Assembly (NCBI GenBank): GCA_937138475.1
Contig: CAKZPD010000022.1
Location: 1 to 64,000 of the forward strand
DNA: 64,000 bases
Direction of reading: 5' to 3'
DNA from: an uncultured Sulfitobacter sp.
Lineage (GTDB): Bacteria > Pseudomonadota > Alphaproteobacteria > Rhodobacterales > Rhodobacteraceae
The notes under the pieces are model-generated. The model saw only the letters and a program-made list of their open reading frames with translations. It made no database searches and was not told the DNA's origin. This document shows positions 62,256 to 64,000 of this stretch, in pieces. Positions within the stretch are counted from its first letter, which is position 1. Each line of letters begins with the position of its first letter. The position numbers and the translations under genes were made by a program.

Positions 62256-62720
62256 TTATGGGGCAGGGGCGCCGATCTGCCATTTGCCCCCCGGTTGAGG
62301 GATCAGGCAGCTTTGCGGAGACAAGGCGGGCAAAACGCCGTCTGCGGGCAGGGGCACGGGCGCCGCGCCGGCACAGCGCGGCAGAGCAATCAGCCCGTAA
62401 CCGCGCCGTTCCATGCAATCTTGGGTCACTTTGGCCCGCAGGGCGGTATTTGCGTCCTCGGTAAAGATCGCGCCCGGAATATAAAATCCGGCCTGCTGCA
62501 CACAGGTTCCGCTGCTGTCACAGACGACCGCGCCGGGAATATATTCGGGGGGATCACGCCGCAGGACGGTTGCGATGGGCACCGCTTCAAGGGCGCTGAC
62601 CTCGCAGCGCAAAAGGTCGGATTGCATCTGTGCGGGGGTGGCCCCGGCGCGGTAAAAGACCGGTGGCGGGGCACAGCCGCAAAGCACAACCAACAAGGTT
62701 GCGGTAATGGCGTGTTTCAT
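62256..62720 (-). CDS. Small lipoprotein of unknown function
   Basis: The 154-residue product starts with a lipoprotein signal (MKHAITATLLVVLCGCAPP); the lipobox LCGC makes the second cysteine the likely acylation site. The mature part holds four further cysteines (LRCEVS, VCDSSGTCV, QDCMERRGYG) that could form disulfides, and a YIPGA repeat. I do not recognise a family. It lies 50 bp upstream of the NTF2-like gene on the same strand and is divergent from trkA. The ATG at 62720 is chosen to start the signal peptide. Confidence 0.78.
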   Translation of the reverse strand: MKHAITATLLVVLCGCAPPPVFYRAGATPAQMQSDLLRCEVSALEAVPIATVLRRDPPEYIPGAVVCDSSGTCVQQAGFYIPGAIFTEDANTALRAKVTQDCMERRGYGLIALPRCAGAAPVPLPADGVLPALSPQSCLIPQPGGKWQIGAPAP

Positions 62721-62820
62721 CCGGTAATTGTGCCTGAAATCCCGGCGCCAGACAATTGAATTGACCACCCGTTGTGCGCATGCCATTCAGAAGGCCCTAA
62801 AGATTTGAAGGACATGCCCG

Positions 62821-64000
62821 ATGAAGGTCATTATCTGCGGCGCCGGCCAAGTTGGCTGGCAGATCGCGCGGCATCTTTCAGGCGAGCGCAATGACGTGAC
62901 GGTTGTGGACAACAATCCCGAATTGGTGCGCCGGGCGACAGATACCTTGGATGTGCAGGGGATTGCCGGGTTTGCCAGCTATCCTGATGTTTTGGCCCGC
63001 GCCGGGGCCCGCGATGCCGATATGATCATCGCCGCCACCCATTCGGACGAGGTAAATATGGTCACCTGTCAGGTGGCCCATTCGGTGTTTGGTATCACCC
63101 GCAAGATCGCCCGGTTGCGCAGTCAGTCGTATCTGGATGCGATTTATTCGGATCTGTATCGGCGTGATCATATGCCCATCGACGTGGTGATCAGCCCCGA
63201 ACGCGAAGTCGCCGCGGCGGCGTTGCAGCGGCTGTCAGCGCCGTCGGCCTTTGATACCGAGGTGTTCATGGGCGGGCGCGCCCAGCTGCTGGGGATCACC
63301 ATCGAAGACAGCTGCCCGGTGGTCAACACCCCCTTACGGCAGTTGACCGATCTGTTCTCCACCCTGCGTGCGGTGGTGGTTGGTGTGCGCCGCGAAGGCA
63401 CGCTGTTCGCCCCCGAGGCCAATGATCAGCTGCTGGTGGGGGATGATTGCTATGTCTTTACCCATGCCGATGATACCTCGCGCACCATGGAGATTTTCGG
63501 CAAGCAGGTCCGCAAGCAAGAGCGCGTGGTGCTGGTGGGGGGGGGCAATGTCGGGCTGACCGTGGCCCAGACCCTTGAGGCGCGCGCCAAACGTATTCGC
63601 GCCAAGGTGATAGAAAAGAATATCGTCATTGCCGAACGCGCCGCCGAGGCGCTGGAGCGCACGATTGTGCTGAATGGCGATGGGCTTGACGCGGCCCTGC
63701 TGGCCGAGGCCGGCATAAGCCGCGCCGATGCGATGATGTCGGTCACGGATGATGACAAGACAAATATGTTGGCCTGTGTGCGCGCCAAGGCCGAAGGCTG
63801 CCCCTATGTGATTGCCTTGATCAATGATCCAACCTTGGTGCCGTTGATGACCCCGCTGGGGATTGATGCCTATATCAATCCGCGCGCCACCACGGTCAGT
63901 TCCATCTTGCGTCATATCCGCCACGGCCGGGTTCGGGCGGTTTATTCCATCGGGGACGCCGAAGCCGAAGTGATCGAGGCCGAGGTGCTGTCGACATCAC
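62821..64000 (+). CDS. trkA: Trk system potassium uptake protein TrkA (3' end outside the window)
   Basis: TrkA is the cytoplasmic NAD-binding regulator of the Trk potassium channel. The 393 residues in the window show the first KTN domain (MKVIICGAGQVGWQIARHLS, Rossmann GxGxxG), a TrkA-C linker, then a second KTN domain (VVLVGGGNVGLTVAQTLE). The normal length is about 458, so about 65 residues are missing at the edge. AAGGA lies seven bases before the ATG. In relatives trkA follows ntrYX directly; here two minus-strand genes lie between. Confidence 0.95.
   Translation, partial: MKVIICGAGQVGWQIARHLSGERNDVTVVDNNPELVRRATDTLDVQGIAGFASYPDVLARAGARDADMIIAATHSDEVNMVTCQVAHSVFGITRKIARLRSQSYLDAIYSDLYRRDHMPIDVVISPEREVAAAALQRLSAPSAFDTEVFMGGRAQLLGITIEDSCPVVNTPLRQLTDLFSTLRAVVVGVRREGTLFAPEANDQLLVGDDCYVFTHADDTSRTMEIFGKQVRKQERVVLVGGGNVGLTVAQTLEARAKRIRAKVIEKNIVIAERAAEALERTIVLNGDGLDAALLAEAGISRADAMMSVTDDDKTNMLACVRAKAEGCPYVIALINDPTLVPLMTPLGIDAYINPRATTVSSILRHIRHGRVRAVYSIGDAEAEVIEAEVLSTS

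Noticed and set aside
1-64000. CRISPR arrays, prophage or insertion sequences
   Set aside because: There are no regularly spaced direct repeats, no transposase or phage genes and no long terminal inverted repeats.

Overview
The window looks like a chromosomal segment of a marine-type alphaproteobacterium of the Rhodobacteraceae (Roseobacter group). This rests on gene order and protein families I recognise, not on a database search. The markers are hom-glpX-recJ in one run, secDF followed by ccmABCDG, ccmI-ruvX-DUF1289, the dusB(nifR3)-ntrB-ntrC-ntrY-ntrX block ahead of trkA, a fused ispDF, heterotetrameric sarcosine oxidase soxBDAG and a non-pyrrolysine MttB homologue. The DNA is GC-rich and coding density is very high. 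I see no prophage, insertion sequence, plasmid replication gene or CRISPR array.

Layout. 1-67: end of a tRNA-Glu gene. 0.1-4.3 kb (minus): recJ, glpX, hom. 4.6-9.4 kb: a TetR regulator with a likely operator at its own start, a pirin, a 3-hydroxyisobutyrate-dehydrogenase-like enzyme, serS and an exported trypsin-like protease. 9.6-16.4 kb (plus): a nearly gapless run yajC-secD-secF-TauE-Mth938-ccmABCDG joining Sec export to cytochrome c maturation. 16.5-19.2 kb: acnA with a clear terminator. 19.5-25.1 kb: a DUF1223 protein, a lipid A-type acyltransferase, metF with divergent metR and a perfect MetR box between them, DUF1289, ruvX and ccmI. 25.3-30.6 kb: the soxBDAG operon, with a palindromic operator candidate upstream and a strong terminator downstream. 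30.8-36.6 kb: sodB, rarD, a LOG-type hydrolase, a LysM protein and an Atm1-type ABC exporter.

36.7-44.4 kb (minus): a fliG without other flagellar genes, a second TetR regulator, metA of the acetyl-CoA type (Glu111), a P-loop protein of unknown role, two EamA permeases, a helical hypothetical protein and guaA. 44.6-47.9 kb: an MttB-family methyltransferase and a divergent DUF6477/DUF6456 pair around a DnaA box. 48.0-53.7 kb: lipA, hpt, a RatA/COQ10 protein, amt, and the cinA-pgpA-ispDF operon. 53.9-61.1 kb: the nitrogen-control operon dusB-ntrBC-ntrYX. It has a 21-bp palindrome upstream with NtrC-box geometry, and its NtrC lacks the GAFTGA loop. 61.2-64.0 kb: a double NTF2-fold protein, a small lipoprotein and the start of trkA.

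Themes. One-carbon and methionine metabolism is strongly represented (soxBDAG, the MttB homologue, metF, metR, metA, hom), as is nitrogen sensing (ntrBCYX, amt). The least explained structure is a short intergenic repeat found six times, built from a T-rich arm, an AAATATCC core and a GC-rich GCCGGAGGC end. It sits mostly at gene 3' ends and in both orientations.
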